This document shows, piece after piece, positions 14,049 through 20,668 of a stretch of 22,551 bases of DNA. The DNA is from JAIPEK01 sp041685935 (GTDB lineage: Bacteria > Desulfobacterota > Desulfobacteria > Desulfobacterales > Desulfobacteraceae). The position numbers and the translations under genes were made by a program. Positions within the stretch are counted from its first letter, which is position 1, and each line of letters begins with the position of its first letter. The notes below the pieces were generated by a model that saw nothing but the letters and a program-made list of their open reading frames with translations, made no database searches and had not been told where the DNA came from. The stretch covers positions 1 through 22,551 of the forward strand of contig JAWLES010000022.1 of NCBI GenBank assembly GCA_041685935.1, in the 5' to 3' direction.

Positions 14049-16187
14049 TTATCCGAATCCAAGTAAGCTGCCTGATTGATATACCAGAAAAGATAAACCC
14101 CATGCAACCGCGGTTGTATAAATTAAATTAAAAAAAGCCCACCTGCCTGAAGTTTCCTTCCAGATGGCTATGATAGTGGCGGTGCAGGGTATATACAGCA
14201 GCACGAACACCATCAGGGAAAGGGCGCTCAAGGGGTTCATCCCTGAAGATTTCAGGGCCGATTCCAGGGCGTTTGGATTCTGGTTGTCCACGCCGTACAG
14301 AACCCCCATTGTGCTGACTACTATTTCTTTTGCCACGAGCCCGGTGATCAGAGCCACGCTGGAGCGCCATTCTATGCCCAGGGGTTCGAAAAAGGGTTCC
14401 GTGGATTTTCCGATCATGCCGATATAGGACTTTGCAACCCGTTCTTTCTTTTTCTCTTTTGTCAACTCCTGCAGCTTTGCACTAATTGCCCCGGTTTCAG
14501 ATGCAGTGTCCGCCTGTGCAAGTTCGATTTTCAGATTCCGGGTTTGAGCTGCATAATCTTTAGACCAGTCAATATCCCTGGGAAAATAGGAAAGGGTCCA
14601 GATAATGATGGACCCGACCAGTATGATGCCGCCCATTTTTTTTAAAAATATTTTGCTCCGGTCCCACATGTGAATCAAGAGGCTTTTCATCATGGGCGCC
14701 CGGTAAGGGGGCAGTTCCATTACAAAAGGGGCGTCCTCCCCTTTCAGTGCAGTTGAACGCAACAGCTTCCCGGAAAGAACAGCCACTGTGATGCCGGTGA
14801 AGTAGAGAAGAAAAATGACTGTGCCGGCGTTTTTCGGAAAAAAGGTGCCTGCCAGTATCAGGTAAACCGGGAGTCTGGCGGAGCAGGACATGAACGGGGT
14901 CAGGAGTGCAGTCAGGATCCTGTCCTTTCTGTTTTCAAGTGTGCGGGTGGCCATTATCGCGGGAACGTTGCATCCGAAGCCCATCAGCATCGGGATGAAA
15001 GATTTTCCGTGAAGTCCCACCATGTGCATGATCCGGTCCATAAGAAACGCAGCCCTTGCCATGTACCCGGTGTCTTCGAAAAGTGCGATGCAGAAAAAGA
15101 GAATAAGGATGTTTGGAAGAAATATGATAACGCTTCCGATACCTGCAACGATTCCATCCAGGAGAAGGTCCTTGAAATACGATGGAGAAAGCGCTGTGTC
15201 AAGAAAGCCGGTCAGGATAGACAGTCCCGAATCGATCCATTCCATGGGATACGCCCCAAGGGAGAATGTGAGCTGGAACATTGCCCAGATGAAAAAGAGA
15301 AAGATGGGGAACCCGAGAATTCTGTTGGTGAGAACAAGGTCGATGTCCCTTGATATATCCACCCGCTTTTTGTTGGATATGGAGACCGCCTCTTTGACTA
15401 TGCCGGCAATGAATCCGTACCTGTCGTCGGTGAGCACCATTTCAGGGTCTTCCTGGAAAAGATCCTCGATCCGGTCCCGGCATTTTTCGACCACCTGGAT
15501 AAGATCCGGGTCATTCTCAAACTCCCTGGTTATAATTTTGTCTCCTTCAAGGAGTTTTACGGCGTTCCATCGGATCGGGGTTGTCCGCTGGTGGATTTTT
15601 CCGGATTCAAGAAGGGAAACAACAGATTCTATGCATTTTTCTATTTCATGGGAATACTTGATTCCTCTTCTTGTTTTTTTCTCTTCCGGCGCCTGCCCTG
15701 CTTCATTGACCGCAGTATCCAGCAGGGCCTCCGTTCCCTGGTTTCTGTTGCCGACGGTGAAGACAACAGGGATGTTAAGCAGTGCGGATATCTGCTCGGC
15801 ATCAATGGTGATGCCCTTGGCCCGGGCCACGTCAGCCATATTAAGTGCAAAGACAACGGGCCTTCCGAGTTCCGCCACCTGCATGGCAAGATAGAGGCTT
15901 CTTTCAAGGTTGGAGGCATCAATGATGATGACCACGACATCGGGCTTTCCTGTGAGGATGAAATCCCGGGCGGCAATCTCTTCTGCCGAAAAGGGTGTCA
16001 GGCTGTAGGTTCCGGGCAGATCGACTATATTGATATCGTATTCTTTGTGCCGGGCCTTTCCCTCCTTTTTTTCCACGGTAACACCGGGCCAGTTTCCAAC
16101 CTTCTGGTTGGCTCCGGTCAGGTTGTTGAAAATCGTGGTCTTGCCGGAGTTCGGGTTACCTGCAAGGGCGATTGTAAAAGATTTCAT
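14049..16187 (-). CDS. feoB: Ferrous iron transporter FeoB
   Basis: 712 aa inner-membrane Fe(II) importer. The N-terminal G domain has G1 GNPNSGKTT (10-18), G2-region WPGVTVEKKEG, G3 DLPG (56-59) and G4 NMAD (116-119). A helical GDI-like spacer follows to about 270. The membrane part has two Gate modules, with the hallmark FGCNVPAIMATRTLENRKDR and the FMSCSARLPVYLIL segment, whose Cys is in the proposed iron path, and ends in a helix pair. Between the last Gate segments is a polar, coiled-coil-like insert (about 555-600). Length is within the family range. The ATG overlaps the stop of the upstream Fur-FeoA-FeoA gene by 4 bases (16184-16187), so a partner is made in register with the transporter. 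Confidence 0.97.
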   Translation of the reverse strand: MKSFTIALAGNPNSGKTTIFNNLTGANQKVGNWPGVTVEKKEGKARHKEYDINIVDLPGTYSLTPFSAEEIAARDFILTGKPDVVVIIIDASNLERSLYLAMQVAELGRPVVFALNMADVARAKGITIDAEQISALLNIPVVFTVGNRNQGTEALLDTAVNEAGQAPEEKKTRRGIKYSHEIEKCIESVVSLLESGKIHQRTTPIRWNAVKLLEGDKIITREFENDPDLIQVVEKCRDRIEDLFQEDPEMVLTDDRYGFIAGIVKEAVSISNKKRVDISRDIDLVLTNRILGFPIFLFFIWAMFQLTFSLGAYPMEWIDSGLSILTGFLDTALSPSYFKDLLLDGIVAGIGSVIIFLPNILILFFCIALFEDTGYMARAAFLMDRIMHMVGLHGKSFIPMLMGFGCNVPAIMATRTLENRKDRILTALLTPFMSCSARLPVYLILAGTFFPKNAGTVIFLLYFTGITVAVLSGKLLRSTALKGEDAPFVMELPPYRAPMMKSLLIHMWDRSKIFLKKMGGIILVGSIIIWTLSYFPRDIDWSKDYAAQTRNLKIELAQADTASETGAISAKLQELTKEKKKERVAKSYIGMIGKSTEPFFEPLGIEWRSSVALITGLVAKEIVVSTMGVLYGVDNQNPNALESALKSSGMNPLSALSLMVFVLLYIPCTATIIAIWKETSGRWAFFNLIYTTAVAWGLSFLVYQSGSLLGFG

Positions 16188-17155
16188 CTTTCCACCGAGG
16201 TACGGACATTTTCTACGGTTATGCAGGCGGCCTCTTCAACGCGAAGCGAGATATGATATCCCTTGACAATGATTTCAACCGGGTCTTTCAAGGGAGCGTA
16301 TTTTTCAACAAAAACTTTTGTGCCCCGGTTTATTCCCAGTTCAAGAAGCCTCCTTTTAAGGACGGTCTCACCGGAGACTTTGGAAATGATGCCTTCCTGG
16401 CCTTCTTTCATGTCCCGCAAGGTCATTTTGACCGGAAGCCGGGGCCTGGAGGGATCTGTCAAGGCAGCTGCGTTTTCCGATTGAACCGGCTGCACCATTA
16501 CCTTGTTGGCCATGCCCTTGCCGATGATGAACCTGCTGTCTGCCACGGCTACAACAGCCTGGGCCCCGGCCCTGGCGGAAACGATTTCAAGGTGCTCTCC
16601 GATTTTGATGCCCATTGCGGAAAGGCGCATATTGATTTTTTTCCCACCTTCCACTTCAATTATTTTCACGATTTCTCCGGGGTTGGCCCGGTCGAGGGGA
16701 ATAACAAAGCTCCGTTTTTCAAGGCACCCGGAGCAGATTCCGTATATGGTCATTTTATGCTGGAGCATGTGGAATTTGTAAGCGCCTGCAAGCTTGAGCT
16801 GCTGTTTTTCAAGGTTTTCATCCCTGAATTCGGTTATCCCGCCGCATTTCGTGCAGACCATATGGTCGTGGTGAAGACCGATGTGTCTGTGTTCATAATG
16901 AACCAGGTTGTCCTCGAATGTAAGCTTGTGGGCAAAACCGAAGTCGCACAGAAGTTCCATGGTCTGCTCCACAAACAGCCGGTCCTCGGATACGTTGTTT
17001 TTCCTGAGTGCGTTAACGATATCCATTACCGTGACATGCTCTTCAAGAAGCAGGAAGATTTCCAGAATTTTATACTTTCTTTCAAAGTCTTTGATTCCCT
17101 GCTGCTTGAACAGTCTTTTGAACTGTTTTATTTCATTGTCGTGTGTATAATGCAT
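16184..17155 (-). CDS. Fur-FeoA-FeoA fusion protein
   Basis: 323 aa from the chosen start. Residues about 1-150 are a Fur-family repressor: a winged-helix region (about 20-85), the metal site HHDH (95-98), structural CxxC pairs C101/C104 and C141/C144, and H133 in the expected C-terminal metal position. Two FeoA (SH3-like) domains follow, about 151-224 (VIPLDRANPGEIVKII, RLSAMGIKIGEHLEIV) and about 243-317 (MTLRDMKEGQEGIISKV, RLLELGINRGTKVFVEK). Fur represses iron uptake when Fe(II) is present; FeoA is a small cytosolic partner of FeoB. Start: ATG 17155 gives MHYTHDNEIK, the natural Fur beginning; an in-frame ATG at 17215 adds an implausible AT-coded leader lying in the promoter. The next gene is feoB, overlapping by 4 bases, so sensor and partner appear joined in one chain. 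Confidence 0.9.
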   Translation of the reverse strand: MHYTHDNEIKQFKRLFKQQGIKDFERKYKILEIFLLLEEHVTVMDIVNALRKNNVSEDRLFVEQTMELLCDFGFAHKLTFEDNLVHYEHRHIGLHHDHMVCTKCGGITEFRDENLEKQQLKLAGAYKFHMLQHKMTIYGICSGCLEKRSFVIPLDRANPGEIVKIIEVEGGKKINMRLSAMGIKIGEHLEIVSARAGAQAVVAVADSRFIIGKGMANKVMVQPVQSENAAALTDPSRPRLPVKMTLRDMKEGQEGIISKVSGETVLKRRLLELGINRGTKVFVEKYAPLKDPVEIIVKGYHISLRVEEAACITVENVRTSVER

Positions 17156-17183
17156 AAAATTTTTCCAAAGTTGAAAACAAAAA

Positions 17184-17199
17184 ATTAAAATATTAAAAT
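17184..17199. repeat. Tandem ATTAAAAT repeat over the divergent promoters
   Basis: Two perfect head-to-tail copies of ATTAAAAT overlap the feo -10 and the methyltransferase -35. It is not a good match to the palindromic Fur consensus (GATAAT-type hexamers), but its position suits an operator for the Fur-FeoA-FeoA protein. AT-rich chance repetition is the alternative. Confidence 0.35.
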
Positions 17200-17215
17200 T
17201 ACACGAGTATGTCAA
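17187..17215 (-). promoter_or_regulatory. Sigma-70-type promoter of the feo operon
   Basis: On the minus strand: perfect -35 TTGACA (17215-17210), 17-base spacer, -10 TATTTT (17192-17187; 4 of 6). The start should be near 17180, leaving a leader of about 25 bases before ATG 17155. The -10 lies inside a tandem AT-rich repeat, a natural place for a repressor. Confidence 0.65.
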
Positions 17216-17221
17216 TATAAT
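17193..17221 (+). promoter_or_regulatory. Divergent promoter for the methyltransferase operon
   Basis: Perfect -10 TATAAT (17216-17221), 17-base spacer, weak -35 TTAAAA (17193-17198; 4 of 6). It overlaps the feo promoter on the opposite strand, so binding of one polymerase should exclude the other. The start would be near 17228 with a leader of about 128 bases to the preferred ATG. That leader holds a small CCGGG/CCCGG stem (17255-17259 with 17268-17272), no riboswitch I recognise. Confidence 0.45.
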
Positions 17222-17355
17222 GTTCGCTGTAACAGGTGATTGATGGTTTCAAATCCGGGGCTTTGCTCCCGGCAGCCGCGGACAGTTTTTACGGACCGGG
17301 CTTTCATGAAAACCGTTTTAAAATTGCCTTGAAACAAAAGCTGAATTGCCATAGT

Positions 17356-18156
17356 ATGAAAGGCATGGGATACGTTTTCGATTTTAAGGATGCAGAGAGT
17401 TACGATCAGTGGTTTGATAACCCGAAAAACGCCTACGCCTTTAATCTTGAGATGAATCTGATGAAGATCATGCTGGCTCCGCTTGCGGGACAGCGCATTC
17501 TTGACATCGGCTGCGGAACCGGCAGGAGCCTGGAATACTTTCTGGATTCCGGGCTGCAGCTCACCGGGATTGAACCTTCACCGTATATGATCGATAATGC
17601 CCGGAAACGGCTTAAAAACAGAGCTGATCTGTACAGGGGATTTGCGGAAGATCTGCCGTTCGAGGATAACTCGTTTGAATATTCTTTTTTTCTCACCAGC
17701 CTGGAATATACGGAAATGCCTGCCAAGGCGGTTGAAGAAGCCTGCCGGGTTACAAAAGACAGGGTGTTTGTCGGTGTACTGAACAGGTACGCGCCCAACA
17801 ATCTTTTAAAAAGGATTAAAGGGCTAATGGCGGGCAGCGTGTATTCGAAGCTCAATTTTTTCAGCATCTGGCAACTCAAAAGACTTGTCTATTCAATACT
17901 TGGAGATGTGCCCATGTCGTGGCGGACCACTCTGCAGTTCCCGATCGTTCACGGGAAAGCGGCATTTGTTCTGGAAAATCTGACAATAGTCCAAAAATCC
18001 CCGTTCGGAGGGATGATAGGCATGGTGATCACCCCGGTGCCGAAATTCAGGGTTACACCGATGCTGTTAAAAGAAAAGCCCGCCAAAAGGCCCAACCAGG
18101 TGGCAGGATACGCAAGGTTCGGTTCAGGAGATGAGTATGAAGACTCTTGTTTATAA
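17356..18156 (+). CDS. SAM-dependent class I methyltransferase
   Basis: 266 aa from ATG 17356. The SAM-binding motif I is ILDIGCGTGRSLEYF, followed by the acidic motif GIEPSPYMIDNARKR and the GFAEDLPFEDNSFEY segment (motif II/III), the Methyltransf_11 pattern. The C-terminal half (NNLLKRIKGLMAG, WRTTLQFPIVHGKAAFV) is specific to a group I cannot name. The substrate is unknown. A longer form from GTG 17236 is possible but lies within about 8 bases of the predicted transcription start and lacks a ribosome binding site; ATG 17365 (MGYVFDFKD) is nearly as good. It overlaps the downstream radical SAM gene by about 20 bases, so the two are probably coupled. Confidence 0.83.
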   Translation: MKGMGYVFDFKDAESYDQWFDNPKNAYAFNLEMNLMKIMLAPLAGQRILDIGCGTGRSLEYFLDSGLQLTGIEPSPYMIDNARKRLKNRADLYRGFAEDLPFEDNSFEYSFFLTSLEYTEMPAKAVEEACRVTKDRVFVGVLNRYAPNNLLKRIKGLMAGSVYSKLNFFSIWQLKRLVYSILGDVPMSWRTTLQFPIVHGKAAFVLENLTIVQKSPFGGMIGMVITPVPKFRVTPMLLKEKPAKRPNQVAGYARFGSGDEYEDSCL

Positions 18157-19150
18157 AACACTTGAAAACAGTGTGACAGAGTGCGGCATCTGCAATCATT
18201 TTTGCAGAATAGAGGATGGAAAACGGGGTATCTGCGGTGTCAGGGAAAACAGGCAGGGGGTTCTTCATTCACTGGTTTTCCCGAAGGTTGTGGCAAGAAG
18301 TATCGATCCTGTCGAGAAAAAGCCGCTTTATCATGTGAAACCGGGCTCTTTTTCCTATTCAGTGGCCACCGAGGGGTGCAATTTTAAATGCGACTTCTGC
18401 CAGAATTCGGATATTGCACAGATGCCTTCGGAGAAAGGCCGCCTGATCAGGGGCGCGGAAATAACACCTGAACAGATCGTGGCCCGGGCACTGCATGCCA
18501 AGTGCATGAGCATTGCCTATACGTATACCGAACCCACGGTTTTTTTCGAGCTTGCCTGGGAAACATCCAGAATCGCTCATGAAAAAGGTCTTTTGAATGT
18601 ATTCGTGACAAACGGTTATATGAGCAGAGAGGTGCTGGAAATGATCTCCCCCTTTCTGGACGCAGCCAATGTGGACCTCAAGTCGTTCAGTGACAAATTT
18701 TACAGAAAGTACTGCAAGGCAAGACTCGAGCCGGTAAAAGAGAATCTTCGATTCATGAAGTCTTCGGGGATTATTCTTGAGGTTACCACCCTTTTGATCC
18801 CCGGCCTTAATGATTCTGCCGAGGAGCTTGACCTTATAGCCGGGTTTATAGCAAACGAGCTCGGACCGGAGGTCCCCTGGCATATCAGCCGGTTCCATCC
18901 TGCATACAGAATGACGTCGCCGGGCGGAACTCCCGGGGAAACTTTGGAAAGGGCATGGCAGGCAGGCAAAGATGCCGGTCTTTACCATGTGTATCTCGGC
19001 AACGCCCCTGAAATAGGCCGGGAGGATACATGCTGCCACTTCTGCAGCGCTGTTCTGGTAAAACGCCATGCATATGAAGTGCAAGTGAGAGTCGAGCCCG
19101 GAACCGGTAAATGTCCGTCTTGCGGAACCCGGGTTTATGGGTTATATTAA
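18137..19150 (+). CDS. amrS: AmmeMemoRadiSam-type radical SAM protein (AmrS)
   Basis: 337 aa. The radical SAM cluster motif is GCNFKCDFC (C81, C85, C88), binding a 4Fe-4S cluster that cleaves SAM. The N-terminal CGICNHFCRIEDGKRGICGV and the post-cluster AYTYTEPTVFFE, VTNGYMS, NVDLKSF and LEVTTLLIPGLND segments follow the AmrS family, which includes anaerobic pyruvate formate-lyase-activase-like proteins. The C-terminus has a Cys-rich part (CCHFC, GKCPSCGTRV), also usual in this family. The physiological reaction is not established. Start: AGGAG at 18126-18130 sits 6 bases before ATG 18137, whereas ATG 18131 would touch it. The AMMECR1 and Memo partners that name the family are absent from this window. 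Confidence 0.87.
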   Translation: MKTLVYKTLENSVTECGICNHFCRIEDGKRGICGVRENRQGVLHSLVFPKVVARSIDPVEKKPLYHVKPGSFSYSVATEGCNFKCDFCQNSDIAQMPSEKGRLIRGAEITPEQIVARALHAKCMSIAYTYTEPTVFFELAWETSRIAHEKGLLNVFVTNGYMSREVLEMISPFLDAANVDLKSFSDKFYRKYCKARLEPVKENLRFMKSSGIILEVTTLLIPGLNDSAEELDLIAGFIANELGPEVPWHISRFHPAYRMTSPGGTPGETLERAWQAGKDAGLYHVYLGNAPEIGREDTCCHFCSAVLVKRHAYEVQVRVEPGTGKCPSCGTRVYGLY

Positions 19151-19176
19151 TGCGGATAAGCTGAGGATCACCGTAT

Positions 19177-19192
19177 AAGGAGCAGTGCCATT
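19177..19192 (+). promoter_or_regulatory. RBS positioned for a non-canonical AUU start of the prenyltransferase gene
   Basis: AAGGAG (19177-19182) is 7 bases before ATT 19190, which is in frame with ATG 19205. From the preceding in-frame stop (TAA 19157-19159) to 19205 there is no ATG, GTG or TTG in frame. ATG 19205 lies 22 bases from this site, too far, and has no other Shine-Dalgarno. Confidence 0.45.
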
Positions 19193-19204
19193 AAAGAAAA
19201 ACTG

Positions 19205-20047
19205 ATGATATTAGGGCGGATGGTGAAGTTTTCCCATACCGTTTTTGCCTTGCCCTTCGCGCTTTCCGCGGTTGTACTCGCCTGGCCCGGGCATGATGTC
19301 ACATGGCTGGATGTGGTGTTTATCCTCACTGCCATGGTGGGGGCACGGTCCGCTGCAATGGGGTTTAACAGGCTTGCGGACGCGGAAATCGACAAAAAAA
19401 ATCCAAGGACATCCGGCAGGGAGATTCCTTCCGGTGCGTTGTCCAGGACAGGGGTTGCGGTTTTCGTGTTCGTGTCCGGCACCGTTTTTGTTCTTTCCGC
19501 AGCAATGCTCTCCAGGCTTTGTCTGTTCCTGTCGCTGCCGGTACTGTTGTTTCTGTTTTTCTACTCGTATACCAAACGGTTTACAAAGTACTGCCATATA
19601 TATCTTGGAATTGCCATTGCCCTTGCACCTGCAGGGGCCTGGATCGCTGTCAGCGGCTCCCTTTCCTGGAGCGCGGTTTTTCTCAGCCTTGCCTTGATGA
19701 CTTACATATCAGGTTTTGATATTCTGTACGGATGCCAGGATATAGAGTTTGACAGGGCCGAGGGACTTTGCTCCATTCCTGCGGAACTCGGCGTGCACAA
19801 AGCCATGGTGCTGTCTTCCGTGCTTCATGCTCTGACAATCCTGTTCCTTTTATTAATGCACATCGTGTACGGGATGCATCCGGTTTTTTATATATTCCTG
19901 GGGCTTATCAGCGTTTTGCTGGTCATAGAACATCTTCTGGTGAGGCCGGGAAACCTGGATCATATCAATATCGCCTTTTTCCATGTGAACAGTGTTGTTT
20001 CAGTTGTACTTCTGGCGGGAATTCTCATTGAGGCGCTTGCCGGATGA
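19205..20047 (+). CDS. mqnP: UbiA-family prenyltransferase, menaquinone futalosine-pathway type (MqnP-like)
   Basis: 280 aa, about eight membrane helices. The first Asp-rich motif is NRLADAEID (N55, D59, D63) followed by KKNPRTSGRE; the second is DILYGCQDIEFD (D172, D179, D183). Both bind the prenyl diphosphate through Mg2+. The KFSHTVFALPFAL opening and the motif spacing fit the 4-hydroxybenzoate polyprenyltransferase-like group used in the futalosine route to menaquinone, which attaches the isoprenoid tail to a naphthoate ring in the inner membrane. It overlaps ubiX by ATGA at 20044-20047, and the pair supports a menaquinone role. The start is uncertain: the ribosome binding site favours AUU at 19190, adding IKEKL; I report the first canonical ATG. 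UbiA for ubiquinone is unlikely in this kind of anaerobe. Confidence 0.85.
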   Translation: MILGRMVKFSHTVFALPFALSAVVLAWPGHDVTWLDVVFILTAMVGARSAAMGFNRLADAEIDKKNPRTSGREIPSGALSRTGVAVFVFVSGTVFVLSAAMLSRLCLFLSLPVLLFLFFYSYTKRFTKYCHIYLGIAIALAPAGAWIAVSGSLSWSAVFLSLALMTYISGFDILYGCQDIEFDRAEGLCSIPAELGVHKAMVLSSVLHALTILFLLLMHIVYGMHPVFYIFLGLISVLLVIEHLLVRPGNLDHINIAFFHVNSVVSVVLLAGILIEALAG

Positions 20048-20661
20048 GTGACCGTGAGAACAGATATATTGTCGCCATGACGGGAGCTTCAGGGGCTATC
20101 TACGGGCTCCGGCTCGCACGCGCCCTTGTGAAAAGCAGATGCCGCGTGTACCTTATTGTTTCCAGCGCCGCCCGAAAGGTTCTGCATTATGAAGCCGGCC
20201 TTGCTTCGTATTCGTCCATGCCCGAGTTTCTCACGGCACAGGGAATCGACTGCAAAGAGGGAGGGCGGGTTGAGCTCCTTGATCCGGATGACATAGCAGC
20301 CTGTGTGGCCAGCGGCTCTTTTGTGCACGCAGGTATGGCAGTGGCGCCCTGCTCCATGAAAACCCTTGCAGGCATTGCGTCAGGCAATGCAGACAACCTT
20401 GTCACCCGGGCGGCGGACGTAGCCCTTAAAGAGACCAGGAAGCTGATACTGCTCTGCAGGGAAACCCCTTTGAACCTTATTCATCTTGACAACATGGGAA
20501 CCGCGGCAAGAGCGGGTGCGGTTATCATGCCGGCCTGCCCCTCTTTTTACGGCGCCCCCCTTACCATTGAGGATCTGGCGGATTCCGTGGTTTCAAGGGC
20601 GCTTGACCATCTGGGGGTTGAAAACGGTGCTGCGGTTCGATGGGACCCTTCATCGGATTGA
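20044..20661 (+). CDS. ubiX: UbiX-type flavin prenyltransferase
   Basis: 205 aa, cytosolic. It makes prenylated FMN, the cofactor of UbiD-type decarboxylases. The N-terminal flavin-binding motif is MTGASGAIYGLRLA (12-25); further signatures are the VAPCSMKTLAGIASGNADNLVTRAADVALKE stretch (residues about 99-129, only partly quoted motif), LLCRETPLNLIHLDNM and GAVIMPACPSFY. In futalosine-type menaquinone synthesis a UbiX-like/UbiD-like pair removes a carboxyl group after prenylation, so its coupling to the UbiA-type gene fits; no ubiD lies in this window. The start overlaps the upstream stop by 4 bases. Confidence 0.92.
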   Translation: MSDRENRYIVAMTGASGAIYGLRLARALVKSRCRVYLIVSSAARKVLHYEAGLASYSSMPEFLTAQGIDCKEGGRVELLDPDDIAACVASGSFVHAGMAVAPCSMKTLAGIASGNADNLVTRAADVALKETRKLILLCRETPLNLIHLDNMGTAARAGAVIMPACPSFYGAPLTIEDLADSVVSRALDHLGVENGAAVRWDPSSD

Positions 20662-20668
20662 CCGGATC

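Noticed and set aside
15022..15894. 290-residue ORF opposite feoB
   Set aside because: Antisense shadow of a clear FeoB; Ser/Arg-rich composition typical of reverse-frame translation.
16253..17188. 311-residue ORF opposite the Fur-FeoA-FeoA gene
   Set aside because: Antisense of a well-supported gene, with no recognisable motif of its own.
17156..17215. 20-residue N-terminal extension of the Fur fusion
   Set aside because: It covers the -10 and -35 of the predicted promoter and is coded by AT-rich spacer DNA.
17236..17355. GTG start extending the methyltransferase by 40 residues
   Set aside because: No ribosome binding site, and only about 8 bases after the predicted transcription start; the added residues look unlike the family.
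20486..20668. Extended N-terminus of the CCA enzyme
   Set aside because: This part is ubiX read in another frame; the nucleotidyltransferase head starts naturally at ATG 20669.
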